Assembly: GCF_002850605.1 (NCBI RefSeq)
Contig: NZ_NXGB01000007.1
Coordinates: 1-64,000, forward strand
Length of the DNA: 64,000 nucleotides
Direction: 5' to 3'
Origin: Pasteurella oralis
Lineage (GTDB): Bacteria > Pseudomonadota > Gammaproteobacteria > Enterobacterales > Pasteurellaceae
Shown here one piece after another: positions 40,668 through 52,327 of this stretch; within the stretch, counting starts at the first letter, position 1, and the number at the start of each line of letters is the position of its first letter. Made by a program: the position numbers and the translations under genes. The notes under the pieces are model-generated. The model did not search any database. It had not been told where the DNA came from and worked only from the letters and a program-made list of their open reading frames with translations.

Positions 40668-41639
40668 TTATTTCTGGTCACGTAATGTTCGTAAAATACG
40701 TTTCATTTCTTCATCCAGTGGTGCATTCACACGTAAAAGTTCCCCTGTTTTCGGGTGTTCAAAACGAATAGAAAATGCGTGTAGAAACAAGCGTTTTAAG
40801 CCTATTTTACTCATTTGTTCATCAAATTGACTATCGCCATATTTATCATCTAATGCGATAGGATGACCTGCATATTGAGTATGTACACGAATTTGGTGGG
40901 TTCGTCCTGTGACAGGGAATGCTTTAACTAACGTTGCATTAGTATAGCGTTCTTCAACTGAAAAGCGTGTTTCAGAAGGTTTGCCTTGCTCACTGACTTT
41001 GACGATCCTCTCTCCACTTGATAATTCATTTTTCAGTAAAGGGGCTTTAATCACTTTACAATGCGACTGCCATTGTCCGCGAACTAAGGCTAAATAATCT
41101 TTTTGTATCGTTTTTTCGCGTAATTGTTCGTGTAGATGACGTAGAGTAGAACGTTTTTTAGCGACTAATAAGATACCAGAAGTATCACGATCTAAACGAT
41201 GTACAAGCTCAAGAAAGCGTGCATTTGGGCGCAATGCACGTAATGCTTCAATAACACCAAAATTTAGCCCACTACCACCATGCACTGCAATACCAGAAGG
41301 TTTATTGAGGATTAACAAGACCTCATCTTCAAAAACAATGTGTTTTTCTAATTGACTGACTTTATTTAATTTATTGGAAATTGGTGCTTGTTCTTTTTCT
41401 GATATACGGACAGGTGGGATACGTACTACATCATTGGTTTGTAATTTATATTCTGGCTTAATACGACCCTTATTCACTCGTACTTCGCCTTTACGTAAAA
41501 TGCGGTAGATTAAACTTTTAGGTACGCCTTTCAATTTGGTCAATAAATAGTTATCAATACGTTGTCCTGCTTCATCTTCGCTAATGGTGAGTTGTTTTAC
41601 ACTTTGATTGATAGTTTTTTCGTTTGTATTTTGGCGCAT
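40668..41639 (-). CDS. rluC: 23S rRNA pseudouridine synthase RluC
   Basis: A 323-aa enzyme for 23S rRNA pseudouridines 955, 2504 and 2580 (E. coli numbering). An S4 domain (AGQRIDNYLLTKLKGVPKSL) precedes the catalytic domain with Asp in HRLDRDTSGILLVAKK and TGRTHQIRVHTQYAGHPI. The start MRQNTNEKT gives the usual length; the 60 residues open upstream are rejected. It is divergent from rne, as in H. influenzae. Confidence 0.93.
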   Translation of the reverse strand: MRQNTNEKTINQSVKQLTISEDEAGQRIDNYLLTKLKGVPKSLIYRILRKGEVRVNKGRIKPEYKLQTNDVVRIPPVRISEKEQAPISNKLNKVSQLEKHIVFEDEVLLILNKPSGIAVHGGSGLNFGVIEALRALRPNARFLELVHRLDRDTSGILLVAKKRSTLRHLHEQLREKTIQKDYLALVRGQWQSHCKVIKAPLLKNELSSGERIVKVSEQGKPSETRFSVEERYTNATLVKAFPVTGRTHQIRVHTQYAGHPIALDDKYGDSQFDEQMSKIGLKRLFLHAFSIRFEHPKTGELLRVNAPLDEEMKRILRTLRDQK

Positions 41640-42064
41640 TTGACAGCTCTTTTTTGTGAAAATTGGGCGGATCATATCACATTTTGATATCCTTTGAATG
41701 ATTAAAATTACCTTGATAAATAAGAGTGATAAGTACATAATAGTGTGTATTTTTACGTCATTAAAGTGACTTAAAAATGGAGCGTTATTATTAAGTGAAT
41801 ATAATGCAGCATGTGGCATAAGACATTAATAACTTAATGATTTTACATGTTAAAAATAGCATGAGTACTTGCGGGATCATTTTTTATAGGTCGATTCTGT
41901 TTTACGAAAAATGTGTTTTTTACTTCATTTGAGTAACGTAATCAATGCACCCAGCCGTTGACAGTCGAGAGATTGACATTCGGCAACAGACACGAGGTCG
42001 ATTGCGAAGAAAAAGTGCGTTTATTTTTAATCAAGCAACAGAATTAAAGTTAAGAGAACGAATA
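41640..42064 (+). promoter_or_regulatory. rluC-rne divergent region with long rne 5' untranslated region
   Basis: This 425-bp interval holds no gene. TATAAT at 41800-41805 could serve rne, giving a 5' UTR of about 250 nt. Long rne leaders bind RNase E and autoregulate it in enterobacteria; the same here is inferred. The open frame upstream of the rne ATG has no homology and is not used. Confidence 0.35.
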
Positions 42065-45000
42065 ATGAAAAGAATGTTAATTAATGCAACTCAGAAAGAA
42101 GAGTTGCGCGTTGCATTGGTGGATGGGCAGCGTTTATTTGACTTGGATATTGAAAGCCCAGGACATGAACAGAAGAAAGCAAACATTTACAAAGGTCGTA
42201 TCACACGTGTTGAGCCAAGTCTGGAGGCTGCATTTGTCGATTATGGTGCGGAACGTCATGGTTTTTTACCATTAAAAGAAATTGCACGTGAGTATTTTCC
42301 TGCGGATTATGTTTATCAAGGACGTCCAAATATTCGAGATATTTTGAGCGAAGGGCAGGAAGTTATCGTTCAAGTAAACAAGGAAGAACGTGGTAATAAA
42401 GGAGCGGCATTAACGACTTTTGTTTCTTTAGCGGGCAGTTATTTAGTTATTATGCCAAATAACCCAAGAGCAGGGGGGATTTCACGCCGTATTGAGGGAG
42501 ATGAGCGTTTAGAATTAAAAGAAGCATTAAGCTCATTAGATGTACCAGAAGACGTGGGATTAATCGTGCGTACCGCTGGAGTTGGTAAATCACCAGAAGA
42601 ATTACAATGGGACTTAAAAGTGCTATTGCACCATTGGGAAGCAATTAAACAAGCATCAGAAAATCGTCCCGCGCCATTCTTGATTCATCAAGAAAGCGAT
42701 GTGATTGTGCGTGCAATTCGTGATTATCTACGTCGTGATATTGGTGAAATCTTGATTGATAGTCCTAAAGTATATGAAAAAGCTAAAGCGCATATTAAGT
42801 TAGTACGCCCAGATTTTATTCATCGAGTTAAACTTTATCAAGGTGAAGTACCATTATTTAGTCACTATCAAATTGAGTCACAAATTGAATCTGCTTTCCA
42901 ACGTGAAGTGCGTTTGCCTTCTGGTGGTTCTATTGTGATCGATGTAACGGAAGCGTTGACTGCAATTGATATTAACTCCTCTCGTTCCACTCGTGGTGGT
43001 GATATTGAAGAAACGGCTTTAAATACCAATCTTGAAGCCGCAGATGAAATTGCACGCCAATTACGCTTACGTGACTTAGGCGGCTTAATTGTTATTGATT
43101 TTATTGATATGACACCAGTCCGTCATCAACGTGAAGTTGAAAATAGAATTCGTGATGCGGTACGTCAAGATCGTGCTCGTATTCAAATTAGTCGTATTTC
43201 CCGTTTTGGCTTACTTGAAATGTCACGCCAACGTTTAAGTCCATCGTTAGGTGAGTCTTCACATCATGTTTGCCCACGTTGCCAAGGTACAGGAAAAATT
43301 CGTGATAATGAGTCACTTTCCTTGTCAATTTTACGCCTTATCGAAGAAGAAGCATTAAAAGAAAATACAAAACAAGTACATACTATTGTGCCTGTTGAGA
43401 TCGCGTCTTACTTATTGAATGAAAAGCGTAAAGCGATTTACAGTATTGAAAAGCGTCATCAAGTAGATGTTATTGTTGTACCAAATGAAGCTATGGAAAC
43501 ACCGCACTTTGGTGTTTTCCGTGTTCGTGATAGTGAAGAAGTGAATGAACTTAGCTATAACTTAGTTAAATTACATCAAGATCAAGACGATCATTTTATA
43601 CCTGAAGAATCTCTGGTTTCACGTAATACTGAAACAGCGGCAGTGACGAGTGAAAATGCGTTAGAGGGGGCAGCAGTTTCGATGGCAATTCCTGCGCCTG
43701 CACCAGTTCCAGAGAAGAAAGTTGATAACAAACCTTCTTTACTTGCACGTATCATTGCCAAAATTAAGGCGATGTTTGCGGATAAACCAGCAGAAGAAGA
43801 GAAATCTAAAAATAGCCGTAATAGGAACAATCGTAATCGTCGTAATCAAGAACGCCGTAATAATCGTCGTTCTCGTACAGAAAATGCAGAACGCGAAAAT
43901 AACTCGAAACGTAATGATGAAATTGTTGAGGAAGTCGTTCGTCCACGTTCAGAACGCAATAATAAGCGTAATCGTAAAGCAAGTACAACGGAAAGTGCGG
44001 TTGTAAATGAGGCTATTTTAGAAAATGTCGTCGAAAATACGGAAGTGGAAAAAACTGAGCAACCAATCCAACAACGTCGTCAGCGTCGTGATTTACGTAA
44101 GAAAGTTCGTATTACAGATGAAGTTGTTACAGAAAAAGCGCCAATCACTACTTCTGAAGAGATATCGGTGGATGTGATTAAATTGACCGCTGAGTCTGAT
44201 ACGTCAGTACAAGCTGATGTTACGTTAGTTGAAACTGTTGTGGTAGAGGAAGTTGAACCTGAAAAACGTCGTGATAACGTTCGCCGTCGTTTACCGCGTC
44301 ATTTACGAGCGAATAATCAGCGTCGCCGTCGTAATCATCAAGAAGGTAAATCACCAATGCCATTGTTTGCTGCTGTTGCTTCACCAGAGTTGGCTAGTGG
44401 TAAAGTGTGGATTGATTATAATCATGTTTTAGTCATTGCTAAAGAAAATCAATTTTTGTCAGTGGATGAATTGCTAGAGCAACAAAATCAACCAAAAGAT
44501 GAAGTTGTAGCGACTATTCCTGCAACAGGTTTAGTTGTTGAGAGTAGTGAAAAATCATCAAAACCATTTAATGCATTTATGACTCAGCCTGCTAATGAAT
44601 CTGTAGAGAAGAAAGTACAAGAGTCTTTACAACGTTTAGAAGCAGAGCAACCATTAGTTGAAATGACTGTGGTCGATACAAAAATTGATGGGCAGGTATC
44701 TACAGTTGAACGTATTGTTATTGAGCCTGTTGAATCAATTACTAAACTAGTTGATGTTGTTGTAGAACAAGTCGAGCAATTGAGTATTCCAGTAGATGAT
44801 GTGCAAGTATTACCTGCAGAGGCAGACATAAAAATTATGCCAGATTCTGACCGCACTTTTAACTTTACTGGGCGCTTAGGAACAATTTCAGCTGTTGTAC
44901 ATACTAAAGCTGAAATGACTTTAGCTCAGGCAACAAGTGAGATTGAGCCTATGTCATCACAAATTGAGATTTGGGCTGAATCACGTTATTACTTCCATGG

Positions 45001-45076
45001 TAAAGGAGCAGCAGGACATCATAGTGCAATTAGCCATGTGTATGCGGTACCAACAAGGGCTGAAAGTCAAGCTTAA
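42065..45076 (+). CDS. rne: Ribonuclease E
   Basis: A 1003-aa endonuclease for mRNA decay and rRNA/tRNA processing. [20 protein letters not shown] opens the RNase H-like part. An S1 domain ([20 protein letters not shown]) follows, then the catalytic DNase I-like part ([40 protein letters not shown]) and the zinc link [10 protein letters not shown] at ~405. The C-terminal half is Arg-rich and acidic, the disordered degradosome scaffold, ending [16 protein letters not shown]. It contains two uptake cores. The start at 42065 is set by homology. Confidence 0.95.
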   Translation: MKRMLINATQKEELRVALVDGQRLFDLDIESPGHEQKKANIYKGRITRVEPSLEAAFVDYGAERHGFLPLKEIAREYFPADYVYQGRPNIRDILSEGQEVIVQVNKEERGNKGAALTTFVSLAGSYLVIMPNNPRAGGISRRIEGDERLELKEALSSLDVPEDVGLIVRTAGVGKSPEELQWDLKVLLHHWEAIKQASENRPAPFLIHQESDVIVRAIRDYLRRDIGEILIDSPKVYEKAKAHIKLVRPDFIHRVKLYQGEVPLFSHYQIESQIESAFQREVRLPSGGSIVIDVTEALTAIDINSSRSTRGGDIEETALNTNLEAADEIARQLRLRDLGGLIVIDFIDMTPVRHQREVENRIRDAVRQDRARIQISRISRFGLLEMSRQRLSPSLGESSHHVCPRCQGTGKIRDNESLSLSILRLIEEEALKENTKQVHTIVPVEIASYLLNEKRKAIYSIEKRHQVDVIVVPNEAMETPHFGVFRVRDSEEVNELSYNLVKLHQDQDDHFIPEESLVSRNTETAAVTSENALEGAAVSMAIPAPAPVPEKKVDNKPSLLARIIAKIKAMFADKPAEEEKSKNSRNRNNRNRRNQERRNNRRSRTENAERENNSKRNDEIVEEVVRPRSERNNKRNRKASTTESAVVNEAILENVVENTEVEKTEQPIQQRRQRRDLRKKVRITDEVVTEKAPITTSEEISVDVIKLTAESDTSVQADVTLVETVVVEEVEPEKRRDNVRRRLPRHLRANNQRRRRNHQEGKSPMPLFAAVASPELASGKVWIDYNHVLVIAKENQFLSVDELLEQQNQPKDEVVATIPATGLVVESSEKSSKPFNAFMTQPANESVEKKVQESLQRLEAEQPLVEMTVVDTKIDGQVSTVERIVIEPVESITKLVDVVVEQVEQLSIPVDDVQVLPAEADIKIMPDSDRTFNFTGRLGTISAVVHTKAEMTLAQATSEIEPMSSQIEIWAESRYYFHGKGAAGHHSAISHVYAVPTRAESQA
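43993..44001 (+). repeat. DNA uptake core AAGTGCGGT
   Basis: Exact core in the rne scaffold region, where coding constraint is low. Confidence 0.75.
44850..44858 (-). repeat. DNA uptake core AAGTGCGGT
   Basis: Exact core near the 3' end of rne, opposite in orientation to the one at 43993. Confidence 0.75.
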
Positions 45077-45171
45077 ACAAGGTTTTTTACAGTTTCTGAT
45101 TGAGATTGTAAGATGAAATGTACGAGTTGTTCTAAATTAGAGCAATTGAATAAAAATCTTAATTTAATTGC

Positions 45172-45200
45172 TTGACTTAGAACAACAAAATCCGTATTAT
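45172..45200 (+). promoter_or_regulatory. Promoter of tRNA-Ser
   Basis: TTGACT (45172-45177) and TATTAT (45195-45200) are spaced by 17 bp; the tRNA starts 19 bp further on. Confidence 0.75.
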
Positions 45201-45218
45201 TCACCTCGCTTAAATCAT

Positions 45219-45308
45219 GGAGGAATGGTCGAGTGGTTGAAGGCACCGGTCTTGAAAACCGGCGAGGGTTTACGCCCTCCGTGAGTTCGAATCTCACTTC
45301 CTCCGCCA
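45219..45308 (+). tRNA. tRNA-Ser (anticodon UGA)
   Basis: A 90-nt class II tRNA with CCA. GGAGGAA pairs with TTCCTCC. The anticodon stem-loop is CCGGTCTTGAAAACCGG, and the long variable arm GAGGGTTTACGCCCTC is characteristic of Ser. Confidence 0.96.
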
Positions 45309-45320
45309 TCAAATTTTAGA

Positions 45321-45353
45321 AAACCGTAAGTTGATAAAACTTACGGTTTTTTA
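45321..45353 (+). terminator. Terminator of tRNA-Ser
   Basis: AAACCGTAAGT and ACTTACGGTTT form an 11-bp stem followed by a T-run. Confidence 0.9.
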
Positions 45354-45668
45354 TTGTCGACTAAATTTACTTCCCTGAAAGTGGATTTTTACTGCTAAGT
45401 TAACGGCTAATTACTTTTCTCTCCAAATTGGTTTTATTACCGTAGGAGGATTACTTTTTGCGATGTCTGAATGTGTAATAAATAGTACAGTGTACTTTTA
45501 ACGTACGGTTGTTTCTTTTTTCTATTCTAGAGAGGATAAAGTACGGTCTGCTATGCGTATTTTCCGCTTGTTACGTTCATCTTGTAGAGCGTGATAAGTA
45601 AGCTTGTTAAGCTACTTAGCACAGATTAGGTCTTTCATATAATGCTTTGGGTAGGTACTATCCAAGAA
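45354..45668. other. Intergenic region without recognised feature
   Basis: About 315 bp between the tRNA-Ser terminator and priC show no gene, no good promoter and no strong hairpin. Several AGTACGGT and GTACGGTT pieces resemble decayed uptake sequences. Confidence 0.4.
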
Positions 45669-46217
45669 TTAGATTTGATTTTGTTTAAATACCAAATATT
45701 CCTCTAATACTTCAATTGCCATGAGACATTTTTCACGACGTTGTTTAGTGAAGGCGATTTTTTGGACTAAATAAGCTTTTTCATTGTGATCTTGTGCCTT
45801 ACGTTTTTCATCCTCTTGTTGAGTAATTTTTTCGTTCAACGCTTGGAGGGCGGCATAATATTTTTCTAAGCGCTCGCGAGGTGGCAGTTGATGAATGTTT
45901 TGTGCAATTTGTCTTGTTTGTTTTGTTGGCGTGGTTTTAATTGGAATTGGATTTAATGCATCAGAAAGTGCAGCGCATTGAGATAATAGTTTTTCTGCAA
46001 AAAAAATGGCTAGATTGAGATCATTTTCCGTTACACCAGCAAGGTGTCTTAGTGTTTGTTGTATTTCTTGATAATAAAATGAGAAAGATTGACCATTTTC
46101 ACTAAATAACTGAGGATCAAATTTAGTCTGTAATTTTTGCTCAGTACGTTGAGCATATTGTGTATACAGTTGATTTACTTTGTTTGTTAAAGATTGAAGT
46201 AGTTCTGTTTTGGTCAT
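45669..46217 (-). CDS. priC: Primosomal replication protein N'' (PriC)
   Basis: A 182-aa all-helical, glutamine-rich protein. The start MTKTELLQSLTNKVNQLYTQ and the central LPPRERLEKYYAALQALNEK fit PriC, which reloads DnaB at stalled forks. The frame is open 42 codons upstream but runs through the neighbour's terminator, so that part is rejected. The RBS is weak. Confidence 0.8.
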   Translation of the reverse strand: MTKTELLQSLTNKVNQLYTQYAQRTEQKLQTKFDPQLFSENGQSFSFYYQEIQQTLRHLAGVTENDLNLAIFFAEKLLSQCAALSDALNPIPIKTTPTKQTRQIAQNIHQLPPRERLEKYYAALQALNEKITQQEDEKRKAQDHNEKAYLVQKIAFTKQRREKCLMAIEVLEEYLVFKQNQI

Positions 46218-46230
46218 CGCATTTTTACAT

Positions 46231-46256
46231 GAAAAATCCTCCCCAAGAGGAGGATT
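46231..46256 (-). terminator. Terminator of the antiporter-family gene
   Basis: AATCCTCC and GGAGGATT form an 8-bp stem, followed on the minus strand by TTTTTC. It ends just before the priC start. Confidence 0.75.
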
Positions 46257-46261
46257 GTTTG

Positions 46262-47620
46262 TTAGAGATACATAGCTGCTAACCAGCCAAAAATAATGAG
46301 TGGGATGTTGTAGTGGATAAATGTTGGTACCACAGAATCCCAAATATGATCATGTTTACCATCAGCATTTAAACCAGAAGTTGGTCCTAACGTAGAATCA
46401 GATGCTGGTGAACCGGCATCACCTAATGCGGCAGCTACTCCAATGATGGATACTGTAGCAAGTGGTGAAAAGCCTAGCGATATGCATAGTGGTACGTAAA
46501 TTGACGCAATAATTGGTACGGTTGAGAATGAAGAGCCGATACCCATAGTGATAAATAAACCAACTAATAGCATTAAAAATGCGGCCAATCCCTTGCTGTC
46601 AGCACTTAAACCTTGGCTGAAAGTTTGTACTAGGCTGGTTACTCCGCCCGTTGTATTAATCACGTTGGCAAAGCCAGAAGCCGCAATCATGACGAAACCA
46701 ATCATTGCCATTAAACGTAAGCCTTGTTGGAAAATATCATTACTTTCTTTCAGTTTGAAAATACCACATACAGCAAAAATAACTAAGCCTGCTAAACCAC
46801 CGATAATAGTTGAGCTAGTAAACAGCTGTAATCCAAAAGTCACAATGATTGCAGCTAAGCTGGCTCCAACATGAAAGGGTTTGATATTGGCGATATGTGC
46901 TTCTATGTCAGCCGTACTGATTTCGCTGTGTGTGACGGCATATTCTCTTGGTTTACGATAGCTAATGAAAATGGCGGTAAGCAAGCCTAAAATCATACCA
47001 ACAACAGGAACTGCCATTGCAAGTGATACTTCTGCAACAGAAGTCTGTAAACCTAGAGCTGCCCCAGCTTGGTTGATATTTTTGACTAATACACTCTCAA
47101 TAAAGATTTTCCCGAAACCGACAGGTAATAACATATAAGTTGCCGTTAAACCAAATGTCAATACACAAGCCACTGCACGGCGATCAAGTTTTAATTTATT
47201 AAAGATTGCAAGTAGCGGTGGAATCACAATCGGAATGAATGCAATATGCACAGGTAATAAGTTTTGTGATGAAATAGCAAATAAAGCGAGTATAGCTAAA
47301 ATAAAATATTTAAAACCTGCCATTGAGCGACTGGTTGGTGTATTGCCTAATCGTTTGATTACTTTATAAGCTAATAAATCTGTAATGCCTGACTTGGAAA
47401 TTGCAACAGCGAAAGCACCTAAGATAGCATAGTTCATTGCAACTTCGGCACCACCACCAAGTCCATTAGTGAAGGTTTTAATTGTTTCGCTGATGCCAAG
47501 ATTACCCGTTAAACCTGCTATTAATGCGGAAATAACCAGCGCAATGACTACGTTAATTCGCAACAGACTTAAAACAAGTAAAACGACAATAGAAATCACG
47601 ACTGGATTTGTTATTAACAT
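46262..47620 (-). CDS. Na+/H+ antiporter-family / YuiF-like transporter
   Basis: A 452-aa inner-membrane protein with about 11-12 TM segments. Signature loops are [40 protein letters not shown] and [20 protein letters not shown]. It resembles the H. influenzae HI0325 family and Bacillus YuiF. Relatives have been proposed to move amino acids such as histidine, so the substrate is open. Gene order with rnt, gloA and priC matches H. influenzae. Confidence 0.8.
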   Translation of the reverse strand: MLITNPVVISIVVLLVLSLLRINVVIALVISALIAGLTGNLGISETIKTFTNGLGGGAEVAMNYAILGAFAVAISKSGITDLLAYKVIKRLGNTPTSRSMAGFKYFILAILALFAISSQNLLPVHIAFIPIVIPPLLAIFNKLKLDRRAVACVLTFGLTATYMLLPVGFGKIFIESVLVKNINQAGAALGLQTSVAEVSLAMAVPVVGMILGLLTAIFISYRKPREYAVTHSEISTADIEAHIANIKPFHVGASLAAIIVTFGLQLFTSSTIIGGLAGLVIFAVCGIFKLKESNDIFQQGLRLMAMIGFVMIAASGFANVINTTGGVTSLVQTFSQGLSADSKGLAAFLMLLVGLFITMGIGSSFSTVPIIASIYVPLCISLGFSPLATVSIIGVAAALGDAGSPASDSTLGPTSGLNADGKHDHIWDSVVPTFIHYNIPLIIFGWLAAMYL

Positions 47621-47757
47621 TGTGTTTGTCCTTTGGTTATTTTTTAGAAAGAATTTCTAAATTTACTAAAAAAAAATAATTTGTCTAGACTCGATTTAGC
47701 AAAATGGCAAAATTGATTTAGATTTTGCTAAAAAGAGCGGTCTGTTTTTAGAAAATT

Positions 47758-48408
47758 TTAAATTTGGTGTGGGAAGCCACCTAGACTTTTTAAGTGATTG
47801 ACCATGTAGCAAAATAATTCGGCAGTACGTTCAGTATCATATAAAGCAGAATGTGCTTGTTTGCCATCAAAGGCAATTTTCGCAGTTTGGCATGCTTTTA
47901 CTAATACAGTTTGCCCAAACATGAAACCGCTTAAGGTTGCGGTATCAAATAGTCCAAAAGGATGGAATGGGTTACGTTTTATACCAGTACGTTCAGCTGC
48001 TGCCATGAGGAAACTTTGGTCAAAGGCAGCATTGTGTGCAACAATAATTGCACGCTGGCATTCAGCTTCTTTTTGTCCTTTACGAACCATTCTAAATAAT
48101 TCAGTGATAGCATGTGTTTCGCTGACAGCACCACGCAAAGGATCATGAATATCAATGCCATTGAATTGTAATGATTCTGGATTGATATTAGCACCTTCAA
48201 AAGGTTGAACATGGAAGTGGCATCGTTGATTTGGCATTAATAAACCATTTTCATCCATTTTTACTGTGATCGCAGCAAGCTCTAACAATGCATCTGTTTT
48301 AGCATTAAAGCCCGCAGTCTCGACATCAATAATTACCGGAAAATAACCGCGAAAACGATTTTTTAATAAATTATAATTAGTGGTTGATTCAGTTTGGATT
48401 TCTGTCAC
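47758..48408 (-). CDS. rnt: Ribonuclease T
   Basis: A 216-aa DEDDh exonuclease. The acidic residues lie in [20 protein letters not shown] (D, E), [18 protein letters not shown] (D) and [17 protein letters not shown] (H, D). It trims tRNA and rRNA 3' ends. It follows gloA on the same strand with a terminator between. Confidence 0.95.
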   Translation of the reverse strand: MTEIQTESTTNYNLLKNRFRGYFPVIIDVETAGFNAKTDALLELAAITVKMDENGLLMPNQRCHFHVQPFEGANINPESLQFNGIDIHDPLRGAVSETHAITELFRMVRKGQKEAECQRAIIVAHNAAFDQSFLMAAAERTGIKRNPFHPFGLFDTATLSGFMFGQTVLVKACQTAKIAFDGKQAHSALYDTERTAELFCYMVNHLKSLGGFPHQI

Positions 48409-48431
48409 ATTACTATCCTATATTCAAGTAA

Positions 48432-48455
48432 ATAGCGTGGACAAAGCCACGCTAT
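48432..48455 (-). terminator. Terminator of gloA
   Basis: ATAGCGTGG and CCACGCTAT form a perfect 9-bp stem; the following T-rich run is short on the minus strand. Confidence 0.65.
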
Positions 48456-48474
48456 CAAAACTTTTCAAAAATTG

Positions 48475-48483
48475 ACCGCACTT
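48475..48483 (-). repeat. DNA uptake core AAGTGCGGT
   Basis: Exact core, intergenic, at the 3' end of gloA, with the extended TCAATTTT flank. Confidence 0.75.
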
Positions 48484-48487
48484 AAGC

Positions 48488-48895
48488 TTAGTTACCTAAG
48501 CCTGCTTGAGCACTCTTATTTTCAATAAATTCAATTTTATAACCATTAGGATCTTCAACAAAGGCAATCACTGTTTTACCACCTTTTACTGGACCTGGTT
48601 CACGTGTAATTTTACCTCCAGCATTACGAACAGCTTCACAAGTCGCATAAATATCATCTACACCAATTGCAATATGCCCATAAGCTGTGCCTAGCTCATA
48701 TTCTGTTACGCCCCAGTTATAGGTTAATTCTAATACAGAAGCCTTGCTCTCATCGTCATAACCTAGAAATGCAAGTGTGTATTTGTATTCTTCATTTTCA
48801 CTCGTGCGTAGTAAACGCATACCTAATACATCTTGATAAAATTTGATTGAGCGTGCTAAATCAGTTACACGCAACATTGTGTGTAGAATGCGCAT
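48488..48895 (-). CDS. gloA: Lactoylglutathione lyase (glyoxalase I)
   Basis: A 135-aa metalloenzyme that converts the methylglyoxal-glutathione adduct to lactoylglutathione. Metal ligands are His in [10 protein letters not shown], Glu in VLELTYNWG, His in [11 protein letters not shown] and Glu in NGYKIEFIE. The ATG has GGAG upstream. Confidence 0.96.
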   Translation of the reverse strand: MRILHTMLRVTDLARSIKFYQDVLGMRLLRTSENEEYKYTLAFLGYDDESKASVLELTYNWGVTEYELGTAYGHIAIGVDDIYATCEAVRNAGGKITREPGPVKGGKTVIAFVEDPNGYKIEFIENKSAQAGLGN

Positions 48896-49016
48896 AAATT
48901 ACTCCAAATTTGTGTTAACTAGTTAAAAAGTATGTAAAGTCGTTGTCAAAATTGAGTAAGATTATGCCATAATCGAGGTGAAAAATCATTATATTCTCAA
49001 GAATAAGGAAAAACAG

Positions 49017-51491
49017 ATGCAACAGACGACATTGTTTAATTTATCTTGGCAGAAGTATTTAGCGCTGTTATTTGCATTATTAAGTGCAGGTTTCTTTTCA
49101 AGTGGCGTAATTACCTGGATTGCTGCAAATTGGGATTATTTTTCTAAATTTCAAAAGCTTTATGGTATTCAAGCTTTATTTTTTATTACTGTAGGTCTAG
49201 GGTTATTTTTTTATTATCGGGAAGCGAAAAAAGCCAATAGTTCAGCGCTTTTTTCACTGATTTTTTCGTTTTTATCACTTGTCTTTCTTGGAGGTTTATT
49301 TGCATTAATTGGGCAAACATACCAAACTGGGGCAGATCCTTGGGAGTTATTTGCTATTTGGTCATTATGCCAAATTCCATTTTTGATTTTATTTCCTAAT
49401 ATCGCAAGCGCGTTGTTATTCGCTACCACGTCAAATACAGCATTGATTTTAGCGGACCACATTGTTGGTAACAATTTAGATAGTCTTCTCATTGGGCTTA
49501 ATTTAATCTTATTGGTGCTGTATGAATATTTTGGTGAAAAGCTAAAAGATACAAATTGGCGAGTGCTGCCAAAATTATTAATGCTGAGTTTAGTAGGATC
49601 TTTTTTATCCTTAATGTTTCGCAGTAATGCTGTCATCATTTCTTGGTTAATTGTTGCGGGCTTAATTTATTACTATAAAGAGCGTCGTTTTGATTTCCTC
49701 AATTTAATCATTTTATTTATCTATGCCATTATCAGTTTCCATGTGAAATTATTAGTAGAATCAGGCAATGATTTTTTCTCAGGTATATTTCTAGTCACTA
49801 TATTGGCTTTTGCTTCAACAATCGGTGGGATTATCATTCTAACCAAATGGTTTAAAGCACATAATCCAATAGCTAAAAAAGTAACATGGCATATTTATCC
49901 TTTATTTATTTTATTAATCTTATTTTGTACGGGATTATTTTTAGCGACAGCCATTTTTACGTTTGAGTTATTAGATGATGAGCATGAGTTAATTTATCTC
50001 AGTTTCACATTGCTTATCATTACTAGCATAATGCATTTTAGCCAAAAAGAAGAGAATGAGTTGCTTTATATTGCCATTGATATGTTGTCAGCGATTGGTT
50101 TGATTATTTATTTTATTTTCTTTTTGTTTGAAGCGAAATCAGAAGCTTATTTTGCCTTAATGCTGATTATTTCTGTTTTTTTCTATGTACTACGTACTGC
50201 AAATTGGTTGCGTTTTCTTATTAGTGCTCTAGTCATTATCGCATTTCTCCATTATTTAGGTTTTTTTGAATTTGGTTGGTACATCGATGAAGGGAATTTA
50301 CCGAATCAATTTGTGTTATCAACGCGGCAATGGCTGATGATATTGGGATTAGCACTTTACTATTACTGTGCAATCAATAGTGAAAGTAAAAGTGGAATTA
50401 TCCTATTGCCGATCGCTTGGTCTACATTATTAATCGGTTTGAGCTTACCAAACTTGGATATTCTCAAAAATTGGGAATTCTTTGAGCCAGTGGCAGAGTT
50501 ACCTGACATTAAAAGTTTATTTGATTGGTTTGATATCATTACGGTTTATTTTTTTACTCATTTTAATCGCGATGTTTGGTTACTAAAGAGTTTAACTTTC
50601 TTACTTTCGATTACACCAATTATCTTTTTTCTTTTACTCAGTAGACGTTTTGCATTAAGCAAAAAATTACAGACGATCTTATTTTTTGCTATTGTGTTGC
50701 TATGTTTAAGTTTTATTGCCGCAAATGAGACATTAGCTTGCATTGCATTATTGTTATTAGCTTATTTAAGTGTAAGTCGTATTTTATTTGTAGTTGCTGT
50801 ATTTGGTGTAGTGACAAATTTAGCCGCTTATTATTATTTACTGACTATACCATTATTATATAAATCTTTTTTATTGATGCTGTTAAGTATTATTTGGTTA
50901 TGTTTTACGTTAATTTTAATACGCCACATAAAAAGCCAAGAAATGGTTGAAGAACGAGCTGAAAGTACGGTACCAAATCGTAAAACTTTGTTAATTAGAG
51001 TCATGTTGACAGCAATAACGGCATTAGCTATCGGTTTGACTACGAGTTATAGCATTCATAAATATGAAGATGTTTTAACTACTGGTGAATCTATTATTTT
51101 AAAAACAGCACCTGTTGATCCGCGTTCTTTAATGCAAGGGGATTACATGAGCTTGAATTATGAAATATTGCAAGATATTCGTAATGCATGGTATGAAGAT
51201 CCTCCTGAAGGTGCCTCTTTTGTGTATGCGCTATTGAAACGTGATGAATTGGGGATAACTACGTTATGTCGTTTACAAAAAGATATACCCACAAACTTTG
51301 AAGGTTGTACACCAGATATTTATTTGCCAATTAACGTAGCACAATGGTGGCCTCGCTTACCAAGCCAAGATTACTTTTTCGCAGAAGGGAAAGGTGAATA
51401 TTATGCTCAGGCTGAATATGCGGAATATCGTTTTAAAAATGGTAAAGCTTTGTTATTTCAATTGTTAGATAAAAATTTAAACCCATTATAA
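49017..51491 (+). CDS. Large membrane protein, DUF2157 with GDYXXLXY domain
   Basis: An 824-aa protein with about 20 hydrophobic segments. The DUF2157-like N-terminus is GFFSSGVITWIAANWDYFSK, followed by FALIGQTYQTGADPWELFAI. After a last TM at ~680 comes a periplasmic domain holding RSLMQGDYMSLNYEI, the GDYXXLXY motif. AAGGAAAAAC before 49017 sets the start. Function of the family is unknown. It stands alone and ends in a terminator. Confidence 0.85.
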   Translation: MQQTTLFNLSWQKYLALLFALLSAGFFSSGVITWIAANWDYFSKFQKLYGIQALFFITVGLGLFFYYREAKKANSSALFSLIFSFLSLVFLGGLFALIGQTYQTGADPWELFAIWSLCQIPFLILFPNIASALLFATTSNTALILADHIVGNNLDSLLIGLNLILLVLYEYFGEKLKDTNWRVLPKLLMLSLVGSFLSLMFRSNAVIISWLIVAGLIYYYKERRFDFLNLIILFIYAIISFHVKLLVESGNDFFSGIFLVTILAFASTIGGIIILTKWFKAHNPIAKKVTWHIYPLFILLILFCTGLFLATAIFTFELLDDEHELIYLSFTLLIITSIMHFSQKEENELLYIAIDMLSAIGLIIYFIFFLFEAKSEAYFALMLIISVFFYVLRTANWLRFLISALVIIAFLHYLGFFEFGWYIDEGNLPNQFVLSTRQWLMILGLALYYYCAINSESKSGIILLPIAWSTLLIGLSLPNLDILKNWEFFEPVAELPDIKSLFDWFDIITVYFFTHFNRDVWLLKSLTFLLSITPIIFFLLLSRRFALSKKLQTILFFAIVLLCLSFIAANETLACIALLLLAYLSVSRILFVVAVFGVVTNLAAYYYLLTIPLLYKSFLLMLLSIIWLCFTLILIRHIKSQEMVEERAESTVPNRKTLLIRVMLTAITALAIGLTTSYSIHKYEDVLTTGESIILKTAPVDPRSLMQGDYMSLNYEILQDIRNAWYEDPPEGASFVYALLKRDELGITTLCRLQKDIPTNFEGCTPDIYLPINVAQWWPRLPSQDYFFAEGKGEYYAQAEYAEYRFKNGKALLFQLLDKNLNPL

Positions 51492-51495
51492 GCGG

Positions 51496-51526
51496 AAAGG
51501 CGGTTTTCATACCGCCTTTCTTTTGT
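51496..51526 (+). terminator. Terminator of the GDYXXLXY gene
   Basis: AAAGGCGGT and ACCGCCTTT form a 9-bp stem, followed by CTTTTG. Confidence 0.85.
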
Positions 51527-51537
51527 CGCAAATTGTG

Positions 51538-52296
<759 letters not shown>

Positions 52297-52327
52297 TTAG
52301 AAGAAGTTTTATACTATCACAAATAAA

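Noticed and set aside
41640-41819. Longer RluC starting MPHAALYSL
   Set aside because: The extension is AT-rich noncoding sequence; MRQNTNEKT gives the usual length.
41945-42064. Upstream start of RNase E
   Set aside because: The added 40 residues have no family similarity; [10 protein letters not shown] is the standard start.
43591-44006. Other frames within the rne scaffold region
   Set aside because: They arise from Arg/Asn-rich codon repeats of rne and have no RBS.
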